Source: CADEFF01 sp964569315 (GTDB lineage: Bacteria; Pseudomonadota; Alphaproteobacteria; Dongiales; Dongiaceae). From it: a DNA stretch of 7,342 bases. The translations under genes were made by a program, and so were the position numbers. The notes below the pieces were generated by a model. The model did no database searches, was not told the DNA's origin, and saw only the letters and a program-made list of their open reading frames with translations. Positions 1-5,680 of the stretch are shown here, piece by piece (the first letter of the stretch is position 1; each line of letters begins with the position of its first letter). The DNA lies in the NCBI GenBank assembly GCA_964569315.1, contig CAZMUZ010000157.1:1-7342 (forward strand), written 5' to 3'.

Positions 1-23
1 GACGCGGCGATCCGTTCGGCCAT
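1..23 (-). CDS. Possible start of a minus-strand gene, cut by the window edge
   Basis: An ATG on the minus strand at 23-21 opens a frame reading M-A-E-R-I-A-A before the window ends. A purine-rich GGAGAG (minus strand, positions 39-34) lies 10 bases upstream and could serve as a ribosome binding site, although the spacing is long. The position, just beyond the terminator of the Nfu-type gene and on the same strand, fits the next gene of the locus. Seven codons are too few to identify a product. Other frames are also open here, so this call is tentative. Confidence 0.3.
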
Positions 24-100
24 GATTATCGAGCTCTCCGGCGACCAGGCTGCGCGGCAGGGCCGGACCGCCGCCGTCGCCGCCGCGAAGAGGTCCCCCT

Positions 101-144
101 GGAAAGCGAAGGGCCGGCGGCAACGTCTGCGCTGCGCCGGCCCT
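101..144 (-). terminator. Intrinsic-type terminator downstream of the Nfu-type gene
   Basis: Positions 110-119 and 135-144 form a perfect 10-bp inverted repeat, AGGGCCGGCG with CGCCGGCCCT, around a 15-base loop. Read on the minus strand, the stem begins 34 bases after the Nfu stop codon and is followed by TTCGCTTTCC, a modest T-rich tract. Stem strength and placement support a Rho-independent terminator. The interrupted T tract means it may be only partly efficient. Confidence 0.6.
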
Positions 145-177
145 GCCGTTCGATCGTCGATGCCGTGCCGCCGAGGA

Positions 178-738
178 TCAGGCGACGGCTTCGACCGCCA
201 CCACTTCCGGCACGTAATGCTTCAGCATGTTCTCGATGCCCATCTTGAGCGTCGCGGTCGAGCTCGGGCATCCGGCGCAGGAGCCCTGCATGTGGAGATA
301 GACGACGCCGTCCTCGAAGGAGCGGAAGATGATATCGCCGCCGTCCTGCGCCACCGCCGGGCGGACGCGCGTATCGATCAGCTCCTTGATCTGGGTGACG
401 AGCTCGTCTTCCTCGCCGTCCGCGGCGGGCGCCTCGGCAGCGCCCGGGACGTCGGCCAGGATCACCGGCTTGTTGGCGACGAAATGCTCCATGATGATGC
501 CGAGCACGGCAGGCTTCATGAGCTGCCATTCCCGGTCCGCGGCCTTCGTCACGGTGACGAAGTCGCTGCCGAGGAACACGCCCTCCACCCCCTCGAGAGC
601 GAAGAGCCGTTCGGCGAGCGGCGAGCGCGCCGCCTGGTCGGCCGCGGTGAAGTTCGCCGTGCCGGTTCCCATCACGTCGCGGCCGGGGAGGAACTTCAGC
701 GTGGCGGGGTTGGGGGTCTGCTCGGTCTGGATGAACAT
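178..738 (-). CDS. Nfu/NifU-type Fe-S cluster carrier protein (NfuA/Nfu1-like)
   Basis: The 186-residue product matches the two-domain Nfu layout found in alphaproteobacteria and mitochondria. Residues about 3-90 are the Nfu N-terminal domain, opening with the characteristic TEQTPNPATLKFLPG stretch. An acidic, alanine-rich linker spans about 97-112. Residues about 113-180 are the NifU-like C-terminal domain, with VAQDGGDI near 129-136 and a CxxC motif, C-A-G-C, at 154-157. In this family the two cysteines hold a labile [4Fe-4S] cluster at a dimer interface and pass it to client apoproteins in the cytoplasm. The IscU-type scaffold domain and the ferredoxin domain of full-length NifU are absent, so this is a carrier rather than the nitrogen-fixation NifU. 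The ATG at 738 keeps the conserved N-terminus. The nearest Shine-Dalgarno-like sequence (AGGTG, 754-750) is weak and 11 bases away. The gene is divergent from the cyclase pair and has its own terminator, so it may be transcribed alone. Confidence 0.93.
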   Translation of the reverse strand: MFIQTEQTPNPATLKFLPGRDVMGTGTANFTAADQAARSPLAERLFALEGVEGVFLGSDFVTVTKAADREWQLMKPAVLGIIMEHFVANKPVILADVPGAAEAPAADGEEDELVTQIKELIDTRVRPAVAQDGGDIIFRSFEDGVVYLHMQGSCAGCPSSTATLKMGIENMLKHYVPEVVAVEAVA

Positions 739-878
739 GGGAGCGCACGCACCTTTCTCCGAGGATTCCGCTCGGGTATCTCCGATAGATGGGCGATCCC
801 GGAAACCGGTTCAACCACAATCTCATCATGGCCTTCGACCGGGCCGTCCGGTGCGGCCCGCCCGTGCCTTGACCCGGC
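739..878. promoter_or_regulatory. Divergent intergenic region between the Nfu-type gene and the cyclase pair
   Basis: This 140-base gap must hold the promoters for the minus-strand Nfu gene and the plus-strand cyclase operon. For the Nfu gene, a possible but poor sigma-70-like pair on the minus strand is TTGAAC (814-809) with ATCTAT (790-785), spaced 18 bases. It overlaps the 8-bp palindrome AACCGGTT (804-811). No convincing promoter hexamers are visible for the cyclases. Near their start lies a 7-bp inverted repeat, CGGGCCG (840-846) and CGGCCCG (854-860), with a 7-base loop. The promoter assignments are inference; the repeats are seen directly. Confidence 0.35.
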
Positions 879-887
879 ATGGCCGGG
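873..887 (+). promoter_or_regulatory. Hairpin presenting the cyclase start codon in its loop
   Basis: CCCGGC (873-878) and GCCGGG (882-887) are perfect complements, and the three bases between them are the ATG at 879-881. A 3-base loop on six GC pairs could hold the start codon in an mRNA hairpin. No Shine-Dalgarno sequence precedes it. This could lower translation, could suit a leaderless mRNA, or could mean that the real start is the in-frame ATG at 906. The palindrome is seen directly; a role is inference. Confidence 0.3.
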
Positions 888-2123
888 AGCGTTAATGCGG
901 AAGCCATGCCCGACGGAGAGGACGCCGAGCGCCCGCGCCGGGAGCTGGACCCGGTGGCGCACTGGCTGCTGCAGGAGGCGCGTCCGATCCAGGACAGCGC
1001 CACCCTGATCGGCGGCTTCGCCAATCGACTGCTCGCAACCGGCTTTCCGCTGAAGCGCGTCTTCGTCTCCATGCGCACCCTGCATCCCCAGGTGCTGGCC
1101 CTGAGCCACTACTGGGAAGCCGGCGAATCGATCGCGCGGGTGACGCCGCGCGCCTATGACGCGCTCGAGTCGGACCTTTATCTCCTGAGCCCGATCCGGG
1201 TGATCCACGAAGGCCGCGCGCCGGAGATCCGACGTAACCTCGCCCAGGCGACGGCGCCCTACGAGTTTCCGATTTTCGCCGAGCTGAAGGCGGAAGGCAT
1301 CACCGACTATCTCATGCTGCCGCTGCTCTTCTCCGACAACTCGACCAACATCGCCGCCATCGCGACCGACCGGGCAGGCGGCTTCAGCGAGAACGAGATC
1401 GCGCGCTTTCGCACGCTCGTCCCGCTCCTCGCCGTCACCCTGGAGATTCGCGAGGACAAGCGCATCGCGCGGACGCTGCTCACGACCTATCTCGGGCGCG
1501 ATGCCGGGCGGCGCGTGCTGGCGGGCCAGGTGCGGCGCGGCGATGCGACCAGCATCGCGGCCGCGCTTTTCTTCTGCGACCTGCGCGGCTTCACCCAGAT
1601 GAGCGAGGCGCTGCCGCGCGAAGCGCTCATCCAGATGCTGAACGACTACTTCACCGCCATGGCGGACCCCGTGGAGGCGCATGGCGGCGAGGTGCTGAAA
1701 TTCATCGGCGACGGGATGCTCGCGATCTTCCCGATCGCCGACGATCTCGATCGCGACCGCGCCTGCCTGACGGCGCTCGGCGCGGCCAAAGACGCGATCC
1801 GGGCGATGGATGCGCTCAACGACGCGCGCCGCGCCGCCGGTGAGATCGAGCTGCGCGCCGGCATCGCGCTCCATACCGGCACGGTCATGTACGGCAATAT
1901 CGGTGCGCCCGAGCGGCTCGACTTCACCGTGATCGGCCCCGCGGTCAATCTGACGACGCGGCTCGAGCGGCTCTGCCGCACGCTCGACCGGCGCCTCGTC
2001 GCCTCCGACCGTTTCGCCTCGCCCTGCGGCCTTGCCATGATTTCGCTCGGCAAGCATCAGCTTCCGGGCGTGAGCCGCGCCGTCGAGGTGTTCGGGCTGC
2101 CCGAGGAAGGCAAGCTCGCGTGA
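879..2123 (+). CDS. Class III adenylate cyclase with N-terminal GAF-like region (first of tandem pair)
   Basis: The 414-residue product is predicted to convert ATP to cAMP in the cytoplasm. Residues about 25-190 form an N-terminal region resembling the GAF-like input part of alphaproteobacterial cyclases, with MRTLHPQ at 65-71, FPIFAELKAEGITDYL at 130-145 and DRAGGFSENE at 164-173. A conserved linker (TTYLGRDAGRRVL, 202-214) leads to the class III catalytic domain, about 226-408. Metal-binding aspartates are D234 (in CDLRGFT) and D278 (in FIGDG). Adenine-selecting residues are K274 and D348. Transition-state residues are N357 and R361. All are present, so activity and ATP specificity are expected. 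No membrane segment or signal peptide is seen. The start is uncertain: ATG 879 has no Shine-Dalgarno and sits in a hairpin loop, and ATG 906 would remove nine poorly conserved residues. The stop overlaps the start of the second cyclase. What the N-terminal region senses cannot be told from sequence. Confidence 0.9.
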   Translation: MAGSVNAEAMPDGEDAERPRRELDPVAHWLLQEARPIQDSATLIGGFANRLLATGFPLKRVFVSMRTLHPQVLALSHYWEAGESIARVTPRAYDALESDLYLLSPIRVIHEGRAPEIRRNLAQATAPYEFPIFAELKAEGITDYLMLPLLFSDNSTNIAAIATDRAGGFSENEIARFRTLVPLLAVTLEIREDKRIARTLLTTYLGRDAGRRVLAGQVRRGDATSIAAALFFCDLRGFTQMSEALPREALIQMLNDYFTAMADPVEAHGGEVLKFIGDGMLAIFPIADDLDRDRACLTALGAAKDAIRAMDALNDARRAAGEIELRAGIALHTGTVMYGNIGAPERLDFTVIGPAVNLTTRLERLCRTLDRRLVASDRFASPCGLAMISLGKHQLPGVSRAVEVFGLPEEGKLA

Positions 2124-3271
2124 GCGCGGCCGACTGGCTCCTCGCCGAGGGACGGCTGCTCGCCGGCCTTGGCCCCCTGATCGAGGGGCTCGGCAGAGAG
2201 CTTCTCGCCGGGGATCTGCCGGTGGCCCGCCTCGGGCTTCATATGCGGGCCCTTCATCCGCAGGTGGGCGGGCAGCGCGTGCTGTGGAACGCCGGCGAGC
2301 CGGTCGCCGAGACGGTCTACGGCCATGAGGTCGCCGCCAGCGACGTCTTCGCACGCAGCGCCCTCGCCGCGGCCTACGCGACCGGCGAGCCGGTGCGCCG
2401 CAGGCTGGAAGGGCCGCTGCAGGAGTTCGATTTCCCGATCCTGCACGACCTCAAGGCGGAGGGGCTGACCGACTATCTCGTCATGCCGATCCGCTTCGCG
2501 ACCGGCGAGACCCACGCGGCGAGCTGGGCGAGCCGCGCGCCCGGCGGCTTCTCGGAGGCCCATCTCGCGATCGTCAAGGCGACGATGCCGGCGCTCTCGG
2601 CGGTGGTCGAGACGCACTATGTCCGCCGCACCATGGCGACCCTGCTCGACACCTATCTCGGGCGCGAGGCCGGGCGGCGCGTGCTCAACGGCTCGATCCG
2701 CCGGGGCGACGGCGAGACCATCGCGGCCGCGCTCTTCTATTGCGACCTGCGCGGCTTCACCGAGCTCAGCAACCGCCTCGAGCGCGATCAGCTCCTCGAT
2801 CTGCTCGACGATTTCTTCGGCTGCATGGCGGGCGCGATCGACCATGGCGGCGGCGAGGTGCTCAAGTTCATCGGCGACGCCATGCTCGCGATCTTCCCGA
2901 TGCGGGACGACCTCGACCGCGACCGCGCCTGCCTTGCAGCGCTGGGGGCGGCCGAGCGGGCGCTGGGCGACATCGACCGCGTCAACCGCGAGCGGCAGAT
3001 CGCCGGCAAGCCCGGCATCACCGCCGGGATCGGACTCCATGCGGGCGCCGTGCTCTACGGCAATATCGGCGCGCCGGCGCGGCTCGACTTCACCGTCACC
3101 GGCCCGGCGGTGAATGTCGTGACGCGGATCGAATCGCTCTGCCCGGTGCTGGGCCGGCCGCTGCTGACCTCCGCGCGCTTCGCGTCGCCCTGCGGCTCGC
3201 GCCTGGTCTCGCTCGGCCGTCATCCGCTGAAGGGCATCGAGGCGGCGCAGGAGATCTTCGGCCTGCCTTGA
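2120..3271 (+). CDS. Class III adenylate cyclase with N-terminal GAF-like region (second of tandem pair)
   Basis: The 383-residue protein is a paralogue of the preceding gene and is predicted to make cAMP from ATP in the cytoplasm. Over a 103-residue ungapped stretch spanning the linker and first half of the catalytic domain, about two thirds of residues are identical when aligned by eye. The N-terminal region (about 5-165) is more diverged but keeps MRALHPQ (42-48), FPILHDLKAEGLTDYL (105-120) and the PGGFSEA turn. Catalytic residues are complete: D209 and D253 for metal, K249 and D323 for adenine, N332 and R336 for the transition state. The GTG start overlaps the previous TGA as GTGA, and a GAGGAAGG ribosome binding site lies at 2103-2110, nine bases upstream. 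Translational coupling is therefore likely. It lacks the roughly 23 extra N-terminal residues of its neighbour. Class III cyclases act as dimers, so homodimers or a mixed dimer are both possible. The gene ends at a double hairpin. Confidence 0.92.
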   Translation: MSAADWLLAEGRLLAGLGPLIEGLGRELLAGDLPVARLGLHMRALHPQVGGQRVLWNAGEPVAETVYGHEVAASDVFARSALAAAYATGEPVRRRLEGPLQEFDFPILHDLKAEGLTDYLVMPIRFATGETHAASWASRAPGGFSEAHLAIVKATMPALSAVVETHYVRRTMATLLDTYLGREAGRRVLNGSIRRGDGETIAAALFYCDLRGFTELSNRLERDQLLDLLDDFFGCMAGAIDHGGGEVLKFIGDAMLAIFPMRDDLDRDRACLAALGAAERALGDIDRVNRERQIAGKPGITAGIGLHAGAVLYGNIGAPARLDFTVTGPAVNVVTRIESLCPVLGRPLLTSARFASPCGSRLVSLGRHPLKGIEAAQEIFGLP

Positions 3272-3279
3272 TCCGCCCG

Positions 3280-3330
3280 GCATCGCGTCGGGCGATGCTC
3301 TCGGGCCGGCGCATCGCCCTCAGGCGATGC
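3280..3330. terminator. Double hairpin between convergent genes, probable bidirectional terminator
   Basis: Two consecutive hairpins share the same arms. The first is GCATCGC (3280-3286), loop GTCGG, GCGATGC (3292-3298). The second is GCATCGCC (3311-3318), loop CTCA, GGCGATGC (3323-3330), followed on the plus strand by TTTCG. They lie eight bases after the second cyclase's stop, and the stop codon of the convergent stress-protein gene (3322-3320) falls inside the second loop. Because the arms are interchangeable, 3280-3286 could also pair with 3324-3330 to form a longer nested structure. Placement suggests a terminator for plus-strand transcripts and possibly for both directions. The T tract is short. 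Confidence 0.55.
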
Positions 3331-3838
3331 TTTCGATGTCATCGATGGTGAGGTTGCCGGGCACGATGGTGAGCGGCACGCGCAGCTTGCCGACGAACTT
3401 GCCCGTGAGCGCCGCGACCAGCGGGCCCGGGCCCTTGGCGCCCGGATTCGCGCCCAGCACCAGGATCGAGATGGTCGGCTCCTCGGCGATGAGCTTGATG
3501 AGCTCGTCGCGCCGGTCGCCCTCGCGCAGATAGAGCACCGGCATGGCGCCGGAAAGCCGATAGACCTCGGCGGCGATCTTCTGCATCAGCGTCTCGGCGG
3601 CCTGGCGCGCCTCCTGCTCCATCAGCTTGCCGACGCCGAGGATCTGCTGCTGGAACGCGCCGGTCTCCGCGACATGGAGCAGCGCCACGCGCCCGCCCGA
3701 CTTCTGCGCGCGCCGGCAGGCATAGAGCAGCGCCACCTTGAGCTCGGGCGTCTCGTCCACCACCACGAGGAAGACCCGGCCGGCCCCCTTGGGCGCGGCG
3801 TCTTCCGGCGCGGCAGCGGGTTCGTTCACATCGGACAT
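3320..3838 (-). CDS. Universal stress protein (UspA family)
   Basis: The 172-residue product has one UspA domain, about residues 20-160, after an alanine- and proline-rich N-terminus. Visible family marks are the first strand VFLVVVDET with D28, the second strand VALLHVAETG (51-60), and the C-terminal ILVLGANPG with TIVPG. The nucleotide loop reads G133-x-x-G136, nine residues, G146, then K147 where ATP-binding members usually have S or T. The distance from this glycine to the last strand is also short, so ATP binding is uncertain. These cytoplasmic proteins are linked to survival under stress; the target is unknown here. The start at 3838 is chosen because AGGAGG (3850-3845) lies six bases upstream, whereas an upstream in-frame ATG at 3910 lies inside the previous gene and adds atypical sequence. 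The Shine-Dalgarno overlaps the TAG stop of the TIGR02186 gene, so the gene is the distal member of that operon. Confidence 0.9.
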   Translation of the reverse strand: MSDVNEPAAAPEDAAPKGAGRVFLVVVDETPELKVALLYACRRAQKSGGRVALLHVAETGAFQQQILGVGKLMEQEARQAAETLMQKIAAEVYRLSGAMPVLYLREGDRRDELIKLIAEEPTISILVLGANPGAKGPGPLVAALTGKFVGKLRVPLTIVPGNLTIDDIESIA

Positions 3839-3848
3839 GGCGCGCCTC

Positions 3849-4607
3849 CTAGAGCCGCCGGAACACGAGGTACCCGATCCACCCGAGCAGCAGCGCGCCG
3901 AGCACGGCACCGGCGCCGTAGCCGAGGCTCTGAGTATGGGCGAACCGGAAAATCTCCGCGCCGATGCCGATCTTGCTGATCACCAGCGGCGTGGTCTGGG
4001 CGCTGACCACCGCGCCGTCGCGGAAGAGCAGCACCTCCACCAGGTAGCTCCCCACCGGCACGTTGGACGGGAAATGCAGTTCGGTCCGGAAAAGCTGGTT
4101 GCCGAGGAAGCTTACCTTCCCGACCTTGGTGGCGAACAGCCCCTGGTTCTGCTTGATGCGGATGAGGGCGCGCTGGAAGAGCGCGGTTTCGGCGGGCGAT
4201 GCCTGGGGCAGCGTCATCGCCAGATGCTGCAGCCCGATGCGCTGGCGCGCCTGCATCGCCGGATCGAGGAACTCCTCCAGCGGACGGTTGCTGGCGATGC
4301 CGTAGAAGGCCGGCACCGAGCCGAACTCGAGCGCCTCGCGGTTGACCCAGACGCCGAAGACGCGCTCCTTGCGCCGCACCGCGATGTCGGTCGAGGGACC
4401 CCGCACCGTGACCAGGATATCGCCGGGACCGTCGGTCGCGCCGAACATCAGCACCTCGGTGCCGCTGAAGCCGGTGGTGATCGCGATGAGGTGGTTCGAG
4501 AGATCGGCGATCAGCGGCTCGGCCGCGCCCTCGCGCGCCGGTCCCGCCAGCAGCACGAGCAGCGCCACGAGGAGCGCCGCGGCGGCGGCCGGACGGGGCA
4601 ACCTCAC
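3849..4607 (-). CDS. TIGR02186 / Alph_Pro_TM family secreted membrane-anchored protein
   Basis: The 252-residue product resembles the alphaproteobacterial family TIGR02186 (Pfam Alph_Pro_TM), which has no established biochemical role. Residues 1-29 look like a signal peptide: arginines at 2 and 5, a leucine/alanine core at 7-21, and a likely cleavage site in AREGAAEP. The body, about 30-225, is predicted to be periplasmic and is rich in beta-prone stretches such as GDILVTVRGP (62-71) and GSYLVEVLLFRDG (186-198). A C-terminal membrane helix, about 228-248, ends in F-R-R-L, so the topology would be periplasmic with a short cytoplasmic tail. The GTG start at 4607 overlaps the exporter's TGA stop as GTGA, and GGAG lies eight bases upstream. 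This tight coupling suggests that it works with the exporter, perhaps as an envelope accessory subunit; that is inference. There are no cysteines or recognisable catalytic motifs. Confidence 0.85.
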   Translation of the reverse strand: MRLPRPAAAAALLVALLVLLAGPAREGAAEPLIADLSNHLIAITTGFSGTEVLMFGATDGPGDILVTVRGPSTDIAVRRKERVFGVWVNREALEFGSVPAFYGIASNRPLEEFLDPAMQARQRIGLQHLAMTLPQASPAETALFQRALIRIKQNQGLFATKVGKVSFLGNQLFRTELHFPSNVPVGSYLVEVLLFRDGAVVSAQTTPLVISKIGIGAEIFRFAHTQSLGYGAGAVLGALLLGWIGYLVFRRL

Positions 4608-5527
4608 CGCAACGTCTCCGCGACGGCGATCGAGAACAGTTCCTTCGGCGGGGCCGTGAGCTGATAGGCGAGGCCGACGCCGACGCCGATCACGAGGAGC
4701 GCCAGCAGCACGCGGATCTGCTCCGCCGGCAGCTTGGTCGTGGCGCGGCTGCCGAGCTGCGCGCCGATCACGCCGCCGACGGTAAGCACCAGCGCCAGCA
4801 CCACGTCGACCGTCTGGTTCTGCACCGATTGCAGCAGGGTCACGTTGGCGGCGACGAAAATCACCTGGAAGAGCGAGGTGCCGATGACGATCGCGGTCGG
4901 CATGCCCAGCAGATAGATCATCGCCGGCACCAGGATGAAGGCGCCGCCCACGCCCATGATCGCCGACATGATGCCGACGAAGAGCCCGACCGAGATCGGC
5001 AGCAGCGCGCTGATATAGAGGCGCGACTTGCGAAACCGCATCTTGAGCGGCAGGCCGTGCAGCCAGAAATGCTGATGCAGCTTGCGCACATTGCCGGCCG
5101 GCCTGCGGCGGCGGACGAGGCTGCGCAGGCTCTCCGCCAGCATCAGCACGCCGATCAGCGAGAGCAGCAGCACGTAGGACAGGCTGATGACGAGGTCGAT
5201 CTGGCCGATCTGCCGCAGCAGGCCGAACAGGAACACGCCCGCGGTCGAGCCGGCGAAGCCGCCGATCAGCAGCATGAACCCCATCTTGAAATCGACGTTG
5301 TCGCGCTGCCAGTGGCCGAGCACGCCGGAGACCGACGAGGCGACCACCTGGTTCGCCTGCGTCGCCACCGCGACCGCGGGCGGCACGCCGATGAAGATGA
5401 GAAGCGGCGTCAGGAGGAACCCGCCGCCGACGCCGAACATGCCGGAAAGGAATCCGATCCCCGTGCCGAGGCCCAACAACAGGAAGATGTTGAGCGACAT
5501 CTCGGCGATCGGCAGGTAGATCTGCAT
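4604..5527 (-). CDS. TauE/SafE family membrane exporter (putative sulfite or related anion)
   Basis: The 307-residue integral membrane protein has the TauE/SafE two-repeat design. The first repeat has GMFGVGGGF at 29-37, followed by TPLLIFIGVPPAVAVAT. The second has SAIMGVGGAF at 188-197, followed by VPAMIYLLGMPTAIVIGTS. Hydrophobic segments near 11-30, 33-55, 82-104, 111-132, 172-192, 195-209, 211-231, 240-258 and 271-290 suggest seven to nine helices. A long positively charged loop (RSLVRRRRPAGNVRKLHQH, 135-153) should be cytoplasmic. Family members export sulfite, sulfoacetate or other small organic anions; the substrate here cannot be read from sequence. The ATG at 5527 gives the MQIYLPIAE start that I recall from similar proteins. 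No good Shine-Dalgarno precedes it, and an internal ATG at 5500 is the alternative. The gene leads an operon with the TIGR02186 protein (GTGA overlap) and the universal stress protein. Confidence 0.88.
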   Translation of the reverse strand: MQIYLPIAEMSLNIFLLLGLGTGIGFLSGMFGVGGGFLLTPLLIFIGVPPAVAVATQANQVVASSVSGVLGHWQRDNVDFKMGFMLLIGGFAGSTAGVFLFGLLRQIGQIDLVISLSYVLLLSLIGVLMLAESLRSLVRRRRPAGNVRKLHQHFWLHGLPLKMRFRKSRLYISALLPISVGLFVGIMSAIMGVGGAFILVPAMIYLLGMPTAIVIGTSLFQVIFVAANVTLLQSVQNQTVDVVLALVLTVGGVIGAQLGSRATTKLPAEQIRVLLALLVIGVGVGLAYQLTAPPKELFSIAVAETLR

Positions 5528-5678
5528 AATCGGCGACCAGGAGCGGCGAGGGAGCGGTTGCGCACCGAATCGGCGACCGGCGCCAGCGCCCGGAAACGCC
5601 TGATTCGAGCCGCGAATCTCGGCCTTTCGACCTTACACGGCCCTTCCCGGCGACGGAAGGCCGGAAGGCGCCGAACGC
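5528..5678 (-). promoter_or_regulatory. Leader region upstream of the exporter operon, with direct and inverted repeats
   Basis: This 151-base gap separates the DUF2333 stop from the exporter start and probably carries the operon's promoter, although no clear -35/-10 pair is visible. Two perfect 11-base direct repeats, AATCGGCGACC, lie at 5528-5538 and 5568-5578, exactly 40 bases apart; the first abuts the start codon. The core CGGCGAC recurs at 5648-5654. A perfect 6-bp inverted repeat, GATTCG (5602-5607) and CGAATC (5613-5618), sits 75-91 bases upstream of the start and could be an operator. Regulatory function is inference. Confidence 0.35.
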
Positions 5679-5680
5679 CT
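5638..5680 (-). terminator. Weak hairpins after the DUF2333 gene, possible terminator
   Basis: On the minus strand the DUF2333 stop overlaps a small hairpin, AGGCG (5680-5676 in minus sense), loop TTCGG, CGCCT (5670-5666 in minus sense). A larger one follows, with arms at 5655-5663 and 5638-5647 pairing through GGCC and TTCC around a single bulged base. Neither is followed by a T run, so termination would be incomplete or Rho-assisted, and some read-through into the exporter operon is possible. Confidence 0.3.

Noticed and set aside
178..738. Nfu gene as a sign of a nitrogen-fixation cluster
   Set aside because: The protein has only the Nfu N-terminal and CxxC C-terminal domains. It lacks the NifU scaffold and ferredoxin domains, and no nif gene is nearby; such carriers are housekeeping proteins.
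22..1008. A 328-codon plus-strand open frame across the Nfu gene and the intergenic region
   Set aside because: It runs antisense to a well-recognised Nfu protein and through a terminator and a promoter region, and its arginine/glycine/histidine-rich translation resembles no protein family.
696..2354. A 552-codon open frame on the minus strand, antisense to the first cyclase
   Set aside because: Its translation is a low-complexity arginine/alanine/glycine-rich sequence with no recognisable domain, it is antisense to a gene with complete catalytic motifs, and long antisense frames are expected from GC-biased third positions.
1485..2667. Near-identical DNA blocks 1166 bases apart (for example ACCTATCTCGGGCGCGA at 1485 and 2651), suggesting a mobile repeat
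   Set aside because: They encode the same conserved linker of the two paralogous cyclases, so gene duplication plus protein conservation explains them.
2057..3283. A 408-codon open frame on the minus strand, antisense to the second cyclase
   Set aside because: Same composition artefact: the plus-strand frame encodes an intact cyclase, while the antisense product has repetitive charged sequence and no known motif.
3738..4664. A 308-codon plus-strand open frame opposite the TIGR02186 gene
   Set aside because: The minus-strand frame has a signal peptide, membrane anchor and coupled start, whereas the plus-strand translation is a histidine/glutamate/arginine-rich shadow.
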